Below, piece after piece: positions 7,888-17,037 of a stretch of DNA of 64,000 nt; the first letter of the stretch is position 1, and each line of letters opens with the position of its first letter. This DNA comes from Streptomyces sp. B21-083 (GTDB lineage: Bacteria; Actinomycetota; Actinomycetes; Streptomycetales; Streptomycetaceae). The notes under the pieces are model-generated. The model ran no database searches, had not been told where the DNA came from, and saw nothing but the letters and a program-made list of their open reading frames with translations. The stretch covers positions 310,001 through 374,000 of the forward strand of contig NZ_JARUND010000001.1 in NCBI RefSeq assembly GCF_036898825.1, in the 5' to 3' direction. The position numbers and the translations under genes are program-made.

Positions 7888-9132
7888 TCAACTGGTCGGA
7901 GCTGCCGGGGGCGCCGGCACGCGGGCGGAGCCCGCCTCCTCCCAGACCTGGTCCAGGGCGTCGACGAATCCGCGTACGTCGTCGGCGGTGTGCACGGCTC
8001 CGGGGGCGATCCGTAGGATCTCCTCACCCGTCCGCACGCTCGGCGCGTTGATCGCCTGCACATAGATCCCGTGCCGTTCGAGCAGCAGCGCGGACATCCG
8101 CTTGCACACGGCCTCGTCCCTCACCAGGACGGACACGATGTGCGTCTGGTCCGAAATGAAGGGAACGCCACGCTCGTTCAGCAGCCGGTGCATCAACTGC
8201 GCGTTCGACCAGAGCTGTTCCCGCTCGGCCTCGGAGGACCGCAGATGGCGTACGGCGGCCAGGGCGCCGGCGGCCACGGCGGGCGGCAGCGCGGTGGTGA
8301 AGATGAAGGAGCGGGAGAACATGCGCACCGCCTCGATGACTTCGGCGGGGCCGGCGATGTAGCCGCCGGTGGTGCCGAAGCCCTTGGCCAGCGTGCCCAT
8401 GATGACGGTGAACTCGTCGGCGATGCCCTCCAGGGCCGCGATGCCGGCGCCCTCCGGGCCGTACATGCCCACCGCGTGCACCTCGTCGAGGTACGTCATC
8501 GCCCCATGGCGCTTGGCGATGTCGGCGAGTTCGGGCAGCGGGGCTATGTCACCGTTCATCGAGTACACGGACTCGGCCACGATGAGCTTGGGGGCGTCCG
8601 GGTCTGCCGCCGCTATCAGTTCTTCCAGGTGAGCGGGGTCGTTGTGGCGGAAGATCTGTTTCTGGGAGTGGCTGTGGCGCAGGCCGTCGATGACGGACGC
8701 GTGGTTGAGGGCGTCGGAGAAGACGACACACCCCTCCATGCGGCCGGCGATGACGGACAACGCACCGTCGTTGGCGGTATAGCCGGAGGTGAACAGGAGG
8801 GCTTCGTCCTTGCCGTGTAATTCGGCGAGCTCCTTCTCCAGCAGCACGTGGTAGTGGTTGGTGCCGCCGATATTGCGTGAGCCGCCGGCGCCGGCACCGT
8901 ACTTGTCGACCGCCTCCTTCATGGCTTCGAGCACCGCGGGATGCTGGCCCATGCCGAGGTAGTCGTTGCTGCACCAGACGCTGATGCTGTCCGGGTCACC
9001 AACGTGTCCACTGCTGCGTACGCTGGCCGCGGGAAAGTTCCCGGCGAGCCGACCGATCTCCAGGAACTCTCTCTTTCCCCCGTCGGAACCTTCTATGAGG
9101 CGTGCAAAGAGGTCTAGATATTGGGTCGTCAC
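7888..9132 (-). CDS. 5-aminolevulinate synthase of the C5N-unit type
   Basis: A PLP-dependent alpha-oxoamine synthase (414 residues from GTG 9132; upstream codons to a TTG at 9192 look non-native). It condenses glycine with succinyl-CoA to 5-aminolevulinate. Visible marks are CSNDYLGMGQHP near residue 54, SRNIGGTNHYH, the PLP-stacking DALNHASVIDGL, TYLDEVHAVGMYGPEG with Asp216 and His219, and GTLAKGFGTTGG with Schiff-base Lys250. Streptomyces make haem precursors by the C5 route, so an ALAS is normally a secondary-metabolism enzyme for the aminocyclopentenone C5N unit. It diverges from the two AMP-ligase genes expected to complete that unit. Codon 105 is TTA (8818-8820), so translation should need bldA tRNA. 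Confidence 0.93.
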   Translation of the reverse strand: MTTQYLDLFARLIEGSDGGKREFLEIGRLAGNFPAASVRSSGHVGDPDSISVWCSNDYLGMGQHPAVLEAMKEAVDKYGAGAGGSRNIGGTNHYHVLLEKELAELHGKDEALLFTSGYTANDGALSVIAGRMEGCVVFSDALNHASVIDGLRHSHSQKQIFRHNDPAHLEELIAAADPDAPKLIVAESVYSMNGDIAPLPELADIAKRHGAMTYLDEVHAVGMYGPEGAGIAALEGIADEFTVIMGTLAKGFGTTGGYIAGPAEVIEAVRMFSRSFIFTTALPPAVAAGALAAVRHLRSSEAEREQLWSNAQLMHRLLNERGVPFISDQTHIVSVLVRDEAVCKRMSALLLERHGIYVQAINAPSVRTGEEILRIAPGAVHTADDVRGFVDALDQVWEEAGSARVPAPPAAPTS

Positions 9133-9502
9133 GTCTACTCGCTTCGTTTCAGGCCGTCTGAGGCCACATGCGACTACGGGATACTGCGTCAAACGACTGA
9201 ACCCGCACGGCTACGGCTGACTTCTGCTCTCCCCCGGCGCGAAGGCGTCACTGGCGGAATCGCGCGGGGAGTCACGTGGCATTGCCGTCCTCGGTTCAGA
9301 GGAGGGGCATGGAAGTAGCGTCTGCATATCGTCGGTCGCGGTCTGCATCCAATTTACCCAAGGTCGCCGGACAGTGAAGTCACCAAAGCAAACTCTGGTT
9401 ATTTTCCTAGTCTTTTGACGGACGCTCGGAATCTGTTGCCGAGCTCTCACGATCATGTAACCCTGCACCGACCGGCAAACGGGCCTGCGAAGTGGAGTTC
9501 CG
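9133..9502. promoter_or_regulatory. Divergent promoter region between ALAS and AMP-ligase genes
   Basis: About 370 bp separate the two divergent starts. The part 9330-9470 is lower in GC than the genes and includes the AT-rich stretch around 9385-9415 (AAACTCTGGTTATTTTCC). No regulator gene is adjacent and I see no convincing palindromic operator. A promoter for each side is expected but not located. Confidence 0.45.
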
Positions 9503-11068
9503 ATGTCTTCGAACGAGAACTACGCCCGTCGGGTGCTTGAGTCGTTGGTGTCCGATCCCGACCGGATTGCCCTGTGGCGGGAGGGTGAGGAGTTCACCGC
9601 GGGCCAGTTCTCCAGGGCGGTTCTCGCGGCGGCGGAACTCCTGCGGCGGCACTTTGCGGAACACCGAGCTCTGATTACGAAGGATCCGGTTGTTGCGGTG
9701 CTGACCGTCACCAACAGCCCGGCAACCGTCATTCTCCGCTACGCGGCCAACCTCGCCGGGGCCTCCCTGGTCCACCTGCACTCCACGAACGCGGTGGATC
9801 CCAACGACCAGCTGGCCGCCACCGCCCGGCAGGAGATCCTCAGCAGGACCGGGGCGACCTTCCTCGCCGTCGACAAGGAGAACCTCGACGCGGCCCGCGA
9901 GCTGTGCGACCGGCTATCCGAGCCACCCCGTCTCGCCGCGCTCGGCACCCTCGGTCCCGATGTCCTGGACCTCTCGTCGGGTGACCCGGACGCCTTCAAC
10001 CTTGACTCCGTCGAGGCCGACCCCGAACAGCCGGCCGTGGTGATATGCACCAGCGGTACCAGCGGCAGCCCCAAGGCTGTCATGATGTCGTACCGCGTCC
10101 GGAGCCTCCACCTCCAGGCGAACCTGGGCCTCCAGTCCCCGGAACCCATGGTGTACCTGTCGACCCTGCCGGTGAGCAACTCCAGCGGCTCCGTCGTCGA
10201 CCTCGCGCTCGCCTCCGGCGGATCGGTCGTCCTGCACGACGGATTCGATGCGGGCGAAGTGCTGCGGGCCGTGGAACAGCACCGCGTCTCCGCGCTGGCG
10301 ATCACCCCGCCGCAGCTGTACATGCTGGTCGACCACCCCGACCTCGCCGCCACCGACCGGTCGAGCATCAGGGTCATCACCTACGTCGGCTCCCCCGCGG
10401 CCCCGGCCCGACTGGCCGAGGCGGTCGAGGTGTTCGGCCCGGTGCTGCTCCAGATCTACGGGACCACGGAGACCAGCCCCATCAGCATCCTGAGGCCGCC
10501 GGACCACTTCGACCCGGAACTCCGCCGGACCGTCGGACGCCCGACCACGGAGGTACGCATCCGCGACCTGGACGACGACCGTGACGTCCCACCCGGCGAG
10601 ATCGGCGAGGTCTGCGTGCGGAGCCCGTTCACCATGCTCGGCTACTGGGGCGAACCGGAGCTGACCGCCTCGACCGTCCGCGACGGCTGGGTGCACACCG
10701 GCGACCTCGGTTCCGTCGACGAGAACGGCTTTCTGAGCCTGCACGGCCGGATGGGCGAGGTGATGAAGACCAACGGCATCAAGGTCCGTCCCACGGATGT
10801 GGAGAACGCGCTGCTGACCCATCCGGAGATCGCCCAGGCCACGGTGTACTGCGTGGTCGACGACGACCGCGTGGAGCACATCCACGCCGCCGTCGTGGTG
10901 CGGCCGGGCGGCACCGCCGACTCCGGGACGCTGATCGGTCACGTCGCTGCCGAACTGTCCCCGAAGCACGTACCGGACGCGGTGACGTTCCACGACGCGC
11001 TGCCCCTCACCGGTGCAGGCAAGCCGGACAAGCAGACGCTGGCCGCACGGCACGGCGGTGCGGCATGA
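9503..11068 (+). CDS. AMP-dependent amide synthetase candidate of C5N biosynthesis
   Basis: A 521-residue ANL-superfamily enzyme. The P-loop is VICTSGTSGSPKAVMMS, the aromatic/ATP motif IYGTTETSP, the hinge region VHTGDLGSVDENGFLSLHGRMGEVMKTNG, and the catalytic Lys lies in LTGAGKPDKQ. In asukamycin-type clusters three genes act together: ALAS, an acyl-CoA ligase that activates 5-aminolevulinate for cyclisation, and an ATP-dependent amide synthetase that joins the C5N amine to a polyene acid. This protein is the more divergent of the two ligases here, so I assign it the amide-forming role; the two roles could be swapped. It overlaps the next gene by ATGA, indicating coupling. Confidence 0.75.
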   Translation: MSSNENYARRVLESLVSDPDRIALWREGEEFTAGQFSRAVLAAAELLRRHFAEHRALITKDPVVAVLTVTNSPATVILRYAANLAGASLVHLHSTNAVDPNDQLAATARQEILSRTGATFLAVDKENLDAARELCDRLSEPPRLAALGTLGPDVLDLSSGDPDAFNLDSVEADPEQPAVVICTSGTSGSPKAVMMSYRVRSLHLQANLGLQSPEPMVYLSTLPVSNSSGSVVDLALASGGSVVLHDGFDAGEVLRAVEQHRVSALAITPPQLYMLVDHPDLAATDRSSIRVITYVGSPAAPARLAEAVEVFGPVLLQIYGTTETSPISILRPPDHFDPELRRTVGRPTTEVRIRDLDDDRDVPPGEIGEVCVRSPFTMLGYWGEPELTASTVRDGWVHTGDLGSVDENGFLSLHGRMGEVMKTNGIKVRPTDVENALLTHPEIAQATVYCVVDDDRVEHIHAAVVVRPGGTADSGTLIGHVAAELSPKHVPDAVTFHDALPLTGAGKPDKQTLAARHGGAA

Positions 11069-12615
11069 CACTGACCGCCGCGTCCGTACTGGCCGAGTCC
11101 GCGGAGCGGCGCCCCGACCACCCCGCGCTCGTCTTCGGCTCAGAACGGATCACCTACGCCGGGCTCTGGCACGCCACCCGCCGGTACGCGGCGGTGCTGC
11201 GGGACCACGGTGTGCGCCCGGGCGACCGGGTCGCCCTGCTGTTGCCGAACACACCGCACTTCCCGATGGTGTACTACGGCGTGCTGGCGCTCGGAGCCGT
11301 GGCGGTCCCGGTACACGGCCTGCTGCGCGCCGACGAGATCGTCCACGTGCTGAGCGACTCCGAGGCGAAGGCCCTGGTGTGCGCGGCCCCGATGCTGACC
11401 GAAGGCGCCAAAGCGGCCGAGGCGGCCGGGGTTCCGCTGCTCACCGTCATGGTGGAGAACGGTACGACCGACGACGGCCCGCCACGTCTCGACATCCTCG
11501 CCGAACGGGCGGCGCCCCTCGACCGCCTGGTGCCGCGCGCGTCCGAGGACCTGGCGCTGGTGCTGTACACCTCGGGCACCACCGGGCGGCCCAAGGGCGC
11601 GTTGATCACCCAGCTCAACCTGGTGATGAACGTCAGCACCACGATGCGCTCGCCGTTCGACCTCGGCCCCGACGACATACTGCTCGGCTGTCTGCCGCTG
11701 TTCCACACCTTCGGCCAGACCTGCGTCATGAGCGCCTGTTTCCTGGCCGGCGGCACCCTGGTGCTCATGAGCCGCTTCGACGGCCCCGGCGCGCTCGACC
11801 TCATGGTCACCGAGAGCTGCACGGTGTTCATGGGCGTCCCGACCATGTACCTGGCCCTCCTCGACGCCGCCACCCACGACGCCCGCCGCCCCGCCCTCGA
11901 CCGCGCCTTCTCCGGCGGTTCGGCGCTGCCGGTCAAGGTGATGGAGGAGTTCCAGGAGGTCTACGGCTGCCCGATCTACGAGGGGTACGGACTTACGGAG
12001 ACCTCGCCGGTGGTGGCGTACAACCAGAAGGCGTGGCCGCGCAGGCCCGGCACGGTGGGGCGCCCCATCTGGGGCGTGGAGGCGGAGATCGCCGCCGCCG
12101 ACGTCGAGGACCGTATCGCGCTGCTGCCGGCCGGGGAAGTCGGGGAGATCGTCGTACGCGGCCACAACGTCATGGCCGGCTACCTCAACCGGCCGGAAGC
12201 CACCAGGGCCGTGCTGGTCGACGGATGGTTCCGCTCGGGCGATCTGGGGGTGAAGGACGCCGACGGCTATCTGACCATCGTCGACCGCAAGAAGGACATG
12301 GTGCTGCGCGGTGGCTACAACGTCTATCCGCGCGAGGTCGAGGACGTGCTGATGCGCCACCCGGCCATCGCCCAGGTCGCCGTCATCGGTGTCCCCGACG
12401 ACAAGTACGGCGAGGAGGTGTGTGCCGTGGTGCGGACGCGGCCAGGCACGGACCCGGACGCGACGCTGGCCGCGGACATCGTGTCCTGGAGCAGACAGCG
12501 AGTCGCCGCGCACAAGTACCCGCGCCTGGTGGAGTTCGTCGAGGACTTCCCCCTCGGGCCGAGCGGCAAGGTGCTGAAGCGGGAACTCACCGCCCGCTTC
12601 GCCGACGGTCGCTGA
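11065..12615 (+). CDS. Acyl-CoA ligase (probable 5-aminolevulinate-activating enzyme)
   Basis: A 516-residue acyl-CoA synthetase with a canonical P-loop (LYTSGTTGRPKGALIT), GYGLTETSPV, the hinge GWFRSGDLGVKDADGYLTIV-DRKKDM, RGGYNVYPREVED and the catalytic Lys in GPSGKVLKRE. It looks like a medium/long-chain fatty acyl-CoA ligase. In C5N clusters the analogous gene makes 5-aminolevulinyl-CoA, which cyclises to 2-amino-3-hydroxycyclopent-2-enone. The 4-bp overlap with the upstream ligase and divergence from ALAS support that role. An alternative is activation of a fatty acid for the lipopeptide synthetase, but that enzyme carries its own FAAL. Confidence 0.8.
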   Translation: MTLTAASVLAESAERRPDHPALVFGSERITYAGLWHATRRYAAVLRDHGVRPGDRVALLLPNTPHFPMVYYGVLALGAVAVPVHGLLRADEIVHVLSDSEAKALVCAAPMLTEGAKAAEAAGVPLLTVMVENGTTDDGPPRLDILAERAAPLDRLVPRASEDLALVLYTSGTTGRPKGALITQLNLVMNVSTTMRSPFDLGPDDILLGCLPLFHTFGQTCVMSACFLAGGTLVLMSRFDGPGALDLMVTESCTVFMGVPTMYLALLDAATHDARRPALDRAFSGGSALPVKVMEEFQEVYGCPIYEGYGLTETSPVVAYNQKAWPRRPGTVGRPIWGVEAEIAAADVEDRIALLPAGEVGEIVVRGHNVMAGYLNRPEATRAVLVDGWFRSGDLGVKDADGYLTIVDRKKDMVLRGGYNVYPREVEDVLMRHPAIAQVAVIGVPDDKYGEEVCAVVRTRPGTDPDATLAADIVSWSRQRVAAHKYPRLVEFVEDFPLGPSGKVLKRELTARFADGR

Positions 12616-13095
12616 GGGTTTTCAGCGGTGCCGCTCCAGGGTGAGGACAGCTCTGGTGATTGACGTCATGTGGTGTGGGCTGTGGTCTGCAGCGGGCGCG
12701 ACGGAAGATTTTTCCAGGATTTCAGGCGGGCCCCCCTTCGTGAGTGGCGACGTAGCGCGCAGCCCGGTACTGGCGTACTCGTCACGCAAGCGCGGGGCGC
12801 TCTCGGGAGCAGGGGCGTCGCGCGATGGGGATCGGTCCGGTTCGCCGGTCTCGTGAGTGACGCGGCATCCCCCTCTCTCCGGCGCTCAGAGACACGAAGT
12901 GAGTTACCGTTCGGGCGAGGCACGAGGCAAGATGGTGGACCCTGTGCAGCTCAGCGCCGGTTTCACTGACACCGACGGACGCAACCCGCGTGGCGGTAGC
13001 GCTGCCCTGACGTCAGCGTGGTGAGTCCGACCGAGGTGCGTCTGGCGTTGCCGGTGGGGTGGATGCGGGTACGCCATCGTTCCCTGGAGGATTGA
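12616..13095. other. Intergenic stretch without recognised genes
   Basis: I find no supported gene here. A T-rich tract lies near 12706-12720 and the ribosome site of the hydrolase (GGAGGAT) ends the stretch. The bases from 12930 to 13080 contain no clear promoter elements. Confidence 0.5.
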
Positions 13096-13974
13096 ATGAG
13101 TATCGCGATGCGTGCCGTCGCCCTGCTCTTGCGGGTCACCGCCAAGCCCGGCTCGTCGACCGCGGCGCGCGCCCAGAAAAGGATGCGCAAGCCGAAGAGG
13201 TCCGGACAGCCGCCAGCCGCGCTGCGGCGGCGCCACGACATGTCCGTGCGGCAGGTTGCCGGGTTCGCCTGCTGGACCGTCCAGCCACGCGATGAAGCAG
13301 CCACTCGCGGTGCGGTGTATTTGCATGGCGGGGCGTACACCAGCGAGATCACCAAGCAGCACTGGGCCCTGGTCGGCGCGCTGGCCGACGAAGGCGTCCG
13401 GGTCGAGGTGCCGCTCTACGGCCTGGCCCCGCAGCACACCTACCGCGAGGCGTATCCACTGGTGAGCGAGGTGTACCGGCAACTCCTTGAGCAGTTGCCC
13501 GCCGCAGCGGTGACCCTCGCCGGCGACTCGGCCGGCGCCGGTCTCGCGCTCGGCGTCGCCCAAGAGCTCCCGGCAGCAGGTCTACCGCAGCCCCGCCGGA
13601 TCGTCCTGATCTCTCCCTGGCTCGACCTCACGCTCGGCCAACCCGCCGTGCAAGCCGTCGCACCGCACGACCCGTGGTTGTCCCCGGCCGGCCTCGTCGA
13701 GATGGGCCACGCCTGGGCGGGCGGCGACGATCCGTCCGACGCGCGCCTGAGCCCGATCAACGGCCCACTCACCGGTCTCGCGCCGATCGCGGTGTTCATC
13801 GGCACGCGCGACATCTTCTACCCCGACGTGTGCCGCCTGCGCGACCGCGCAGCCGCCGAGGGGGCACCGCTCGACGTGACGGTCTGCGCGGGCGCCGTGC
13901 ACGTCTACCCGCTCACCCCCACGCCCGAAGGCCGGGCCGCAGCCACCCGCATCGTGAAGGACATCGCTCAGTAA
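13096..13974 (+). CDS. Alpha/beta hydrolase of the hormone-sensitive-lipase/esterase family
   Basis: A 292-residue esterase-type hydrolase. The oxyanion-hole motif appears as YLHGGAYTSEI, the nucleophile elbow as LAGDSAGAGLAL, the acid in GTRDIFYPDV and the catalytic His in GAVHVYPLTP. This is the HSL/BD-FAE group acting on short acyl esters. The first 45 residues are basic and may be a membrane-associating or poorly structured leader. ATG 13096 follows TGGAGGATTGA. It lies between the C5N genes and transposase remnants, and might deacylate or release a cluster product, but that is contextual inference. Confidence 0.85.
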   Translation: MSIAMRAVALLLRVTAKPGSSTAARAQKRMRKPKRSGQPPAALRRRHDMSVRQVAGFACWTVQPRDEAATRGAVYLHGGAYTSEITKQHWALVGALADEGVRVEVPLYGLAPQHTYREAYPLVSEVYRQLLEQLPAAAVTLAGDSAGAGLALGVAQELPAAGLPQPRRIVLISPWLDLTLGQPAVQAVAPHDPWLSPAGLVEMGHAWAGGDDPSDARLSPINGPLTGLAPIAVFIGTRDIFYPDVCRLRDRAAAEGAPLDVTVCAGAVHVYPLTPTPEGRAAATRIVKDIAQ

Positions 13975-14204
13975 CGAGCGTGGCTCGGCTGGAGCGAACG
14001 TGTTCGTGGATGGATCTGAAGACCGCTTTCCGACGGGGCCAGGACTACGCCGACGTTCCCACTGAGCGGGCCGGGCTGCGAAGAATGAGGGCCGAAAAAA
14101 TGATGAACCCGCCCTCGCTCCCACTGTCCCGGCAGAAATTCGAACCACCCCAAATGACGCGCTCCCGGTCTGTTTCCACAGGGCGGGCGCATCTTCTTCT
14201 ATGA

Positions 14205-14224
14205 CCGGTCTTCCACCAGACCGG
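14205..14224. terminator. Terminator-like hairpin
   Basis: CCGGTCT (14205-14211), a 6-nt loop and AGACCGG (14218-14224) form a perfect 7-bp stem followed by CTGTTTGTTA, which is moderately T-rich. It lies 230 nt after the hydrolase gene and just before an IS-like end. Confidence 0.55.
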
Positions 14225-14230
14225 CTGTTT

Positions 14231-14710
14231 GTTAGGGGGCGTTCCAGAGGCTTCATGACCAAGCAGCAGTGCCTGGTGAACGGTGCGCTCCGATGTCCCG
14301 ATGAATCGCCGGAAAGAAATGCAATCGGGTCTGCCCTGTCGATTCCCCGGTGCGAATGACGTTGCGGATGTCTGGCGGCTGATCTGTGGGTTCGCGCAGG
14401 TGGAGGGTGAGGCGGCGGGCCGAGCGGGCCAGGCGGGCAGGCACGTTGATCAAGTGGTCGCTGATCGTGGCGTGGCCACTCTGGCGTGGAAGGTACCGGC
14501 CAGGGTGCCGGCAGCGGTTCGGTCCACATACAAGAACACGTCCATGGTGTCGCGCCGGCCGTGCTCGGGCGGCCGGCCGATGTCCGGGGCCCTGCCACCG
14601 CGCTCGAAGCGCCAGGCAGAGAGCACCGGTTCGACCACCTCCCAGCGGGCATCGGACAGATCACTCGGGGTACGGGCGTCCCGTCGGCATGCTTTCGGCG
14701 GACGGGGCAC
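14231..14710 (-). mobile_element. IS5/IS4-like transposase fragments
   Basis: On the minus strand, 14450-14710 encodes SDLSDARWEVVEPVLSAWRF followed by ERGGRAPDIGRPPEHGRRDTMD and VFLYVDRTA. This is the N-terminal DUF4096-type domain of IS5-group transposases, after which the frame is lost. Downstream, 14370-14450 reads ARLARSARRLTLHLRE, resembling a transposase C-terminus. GGGGCGTTCCAGAGGCTTCA at about 14235 resembles an IS end. The catalytic centre is absent. The fragments border the hydrolase/C5N block on the right, mirroring the IS30 scar on the left. Confidence 0.65.
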
Positions 14711-14747
14711 GATTCCTGGACCGCTCGCGGACGCGGTCGAAGGCGCG

Positions 14748-15887
14748 TCAGCTGCCCCGAAGACCGACCGCCATCGTCAGCTCAAGGACCCTGTGCGGCG
14801 ACCCCAGATCCGGGAACAGCTCCCGCAACTGCGACATCCGGTACCGGACGGTCTGGGGATGGACGAACAACGCCGCCGCCACCTCGTCCCGCCTGCCATG
14901 GTGCAGCAGCCACTCCCGCAACGTCTCCTCCAGCCGCCGCGCGGTCGCGACAGGCAAGGTCCGCAACGGTGCGAGGGCCCGGGCGCGCAGGTCTGCGAAC
15001 GCGTCCATGTCGGCGCTCAGCACCAGCTCGGGCAGGTGGTCCTCGGTGTCGCGGATATCAGGGGAGAGGGAGCGTGCGCGAACGGCTCGTGCGTACGAGG
15101 CGGACGCACGAGTCCATGGCCGGGCCGGGCCGACCACGGCGGTGCGGTCGGTCAGCTGTCTCAAGAGATGGGATCGGTCGGCGTCGGGGACGAGCAGCAC
15201 GCCCAAGGCGTCCGGCAGATCGTCGAGGACGAGGGTGCTGGGGTCGAGCGCACGGTAGACAGGCCGGGCCTGGTCTGCGGGGAGCAGGACCGCGGTCAGC
15301 GAAACCGGAGGCTGCCACCCGGCCCGTTGAACAGAGGCCAGCAGCACGTCCGGGCTCGCGCCGGTGAGGAGGTCGCGGACCAGTTGTTCCAGGTGACGCT
15401 CATGAGCCCGGCCCCGGGCGGCCAGTTCGTCGGCGTGACCCGCGGCACTCGCTGCGGAGAGCTCGTCGATGTAGGCGAAGGTCAGCTCGGCGAACTTGGC
15501 GACCTCCGCGGCGGGCAGACCCGCGGGTACGGCACCCGCGGCCAGGCATCGCCAGGCCACGCGGGCGCCGACGCGGTAGGCGCTGAGCAGGGCGTCCATC
15601 GAACGGCCGTCGCGTACCTCGCCTCGGCCCAGCTCGTAGGCCGCGTCACCGGCGTCGCCGCCCGTGGCGTTCCCGCTCGCGAGGTCCAGGTAGTGCCCCA
15701 GGGCGGTGCGGACGGCTCGGCGGATGGCGCCGCCCATGCGGCCCGAAAGGGCGTTGGCGTATGGAGGGACCTCGTCGATGATCGCCTGGACGACCTCGTC
15801 GGCGGTGGTCTTCAGCGCGGCCCGAACTGCGGTGACCGTCGCCTCATCCAGGGACAGTTCGGTGGCCCTACGGATTGCATGGTTCAT
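14748..15887 (-). CDS. PucR/CdaR-type transcriptional regulator
   Basis: A 379-residue regulator starting at ATG 15887 (AGGGAACAAG upstream). It has no membrane segment. The C-terminal helix-turn-helix is clear: LREWLLHHGRRDEVAAALFV then HPQTVRYRMSQLRELFPDLG, the PucR-type HTH_30 motif. The N-terminal 150 residues are a helical sensor (RsbT co-antagonist/DUF-type), and the centre resembles the GGDEF-like domain of this family. It diverges from the ferredoxin reductase/desaturase pair with an 87-bp gap carrying an inverted repeat, the standard arrangement in actinomycetes for regulators of that pair. It probably responds to a lipid or redox cue; the ligand is unknown. Confidence 0.88.
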   Translation of the reverse strand: MNHAIRRATELSLDEATVTAVRAALKTTADEVVQAIIDEVPPYANALSGRMGGAIRRAVRTALGHYLDLASGNATGGDAGDAAYELGRGEVRDGRSMDALLSAYRVGARVAWRCLAAGAVPAGLPAAEVAKFAELTFAYIDELSAASAAGHADELAARGRAHERHLEQLVRDLLTGASPDVLLASVQRAGWQPPVSLTAVLLPADQARPVYRALDPSTLVLDDLPDALGVLLVPDADRSHLLRQLTDRTAVVGPARPWTRASASYARAVRARSLSPDIRDTEDHLPELVLSADMDAFADLRARALAPLRTLPVATARRLEETLREWLLHHGRRDEVAAALFVHPQTVRYRMSQLRELFPDLGSPHRVLELTMAVGLRGS

Positions 15888-15927
15888 TTTCTTGTTCCCT
15901 GCGAACAATTCAGCCGACCAGATTCAC

Positions 15928-15943
15928 GTCCTACGGACAGGAC
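15928..15943. promoter_or_regulatory. Inverted repeat in the regulator/reductase divergent promoter
   Basis: GTCCT-N6-AGGAC lies almost central in the 87-bp gap between the PucR-type regulator and the reductase gene. It is the only clear dyad there and is a reasonable operator for the regulator, though five-base arms are short. Confidence 0.4.
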
Positions 15944-15974
15944 TTTACGCCCTGAGGCACAGCAAGCTGGAGTC

Positions 15975-17030
15975 ATGACGAGTGCAGCCCTCCGCAGTAG
16001 GGCTTGGAAACTGCTGGAGATGGTCACGACGCCGCTGCTGCCGTCGGACTACCTCGACCTGGTCAGCCCGCTGCGTGCGGGCGCTGACCTGCGTGGGCGG
16101 ATCGAGGCCGTGCACCCGGAGACGGGTGACGCCGCGACCATCGTTATCAGGCCGGGACGGGGCTGGCGCGGCCACACAGCCGGTCAGTACGTGCGGATCG
16201 GGGTCGATGTCGACGGTGTGCGCCTGTGGCGTGCCTACTCGGTCACCTCACCGACAGACCGCCGGGACGGCCGCGTCACGATCACCGTGAAGGCGATCCC
16301 GGACGGCAAGGTCAGCAATCACCTGGTCCGCAGGGCGAAACCGGGCACGCTGATCCAGCTCGACCAGGCGACCGGTGACTTCGTGCTGCCGGAGGCCAAG
16401 CCCGCCAAGGTGCTCTACCTGACGGCCGGCAGCGGCATCACGCCGGTGATGGGCATGCTGCGCGACATCGAGTTCGACGATGTCGTGATGGTCCACTCCG
16501 CGCCACAGCCGCAGGACGTGATCTTCCGCAGCGAGCTGCACGACCTGGTCGCGGACAAGAAGCTGCGGCTCACCGAGCTGCACACCAACACAGACGGCAT
16601 GCTCGACATCGCCCGTCTCGACGAACTCGTGCCCGACTGGGCCGAGCGCGAGACCTGGGCCTGCGGACCCGCGGGTCTGCTCGACGCCGCCGAAGAGCAC
16701 TGGGCCGAGCACGGCGTCCAAGAGCGCCTGCACACCGAACGCTTCCGCCCCGGCATCGCCGTCGCCGGCGACGGTGGCGAGGTCACGTTCAGCACCACCG
16801 GCAAGACCGTCGACGCGGACGGGGCCACGCCGTTGCTGGACGTCGGCGAGGAAGCCGGCGTGCTCATGCCTTCCGGGTGCCGCATGGGCATCTGCTTCGG
16901 CTGCGTCACACCGCTCAAGGCGGGCGCCGTCCGCGACCTGCGCACCGGCGAGATCACCGAGGCCGAGCCGGGCGTCCTCATCCAGACCTGCGTGTCCGCC
17001 GCGGCGGGCCCCTGCGACATCGAACGGTAG
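15975..17030 (+). CDS. Ferredoxin-type oxidoreductase (FAD/NAD(P)H + 2Fe-2S) feeding a desaturase
   Basis: A 351-residue electron-transfer protein. ATG 15975 is the sensible start; the open frame upstream has no ribosome site. The FAD domain has GQYVRIGVDV and WRAYSVTS (the R-x-Y-S FAD motif), the NAD(P) domain has LYLTAGSGITPVMGML and ETWACGPAGLLDAAE, and the C-terminus is a plant-type ferredoxin with cysteines 302, 307, 310 and 339. It lies 7 nt upstream of a fatty-acid desaturase, the same arrangement as Mycobacterium Rv3230c/DesA3, where the reductase supplies electrons for acyl desaturation. Function in lipid desaturation is well supported by that pairing. Confidence 0.93.
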   Translation: MTSAALRSRAWKLLEMVTTPLLPSDYLDLVSPLRAGADLRGRIEAVHPETGDAATIVIRPGRGWRGHTAGQYVRIGVDVDGVRLWRAYSVTSPTDRRDGRVTITVKAIPDGKVSNHLVRRAKPGTLIQLDQATGDFVLPEAKPAKVLYLTAGSGITPVMGMLRDIEFDDVVMVHSAPQPQDVIFRSELHDLVADKKLRLTELHTNTDGMLDIARLDELVPDWAERETWACGPAGLLDAAEEHWAEHGVQERLHTERFRPGIAVAGDGGEVTFSTTGKTVDADGATPLLDVGEEAGVLMPSGCRMGICFGCVTPLKAGAVRDLRTGEITEAEPGVLIQTCVSAAAGPCDIER

Positions 17031-17037
17031 GAACACC

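Larger units (their letters stand above)
13975..14747. other. Decayed intergenic region with hairpin and transposase scars
   Basis: This region has no intact gene. It contains a terminator-like hairpin at 14205-14224 and IS fragments from about 14231 to 14710, both listed separately. The remainder (13975-14200) shows no coding signal that I can support. Confidence 0.55.

Noticed and set aside
11140..12513. Long minus-strand open frame opposite the acyl-CoA ligase
   Set aside because: No family resemblance, and the ligase motifs on the plus strand are complete.
12641..12969. Small open frames after the acyl-CoA ligase
   Set aside because: No ribosome sites or recognisable proteins; treated as intergenic.
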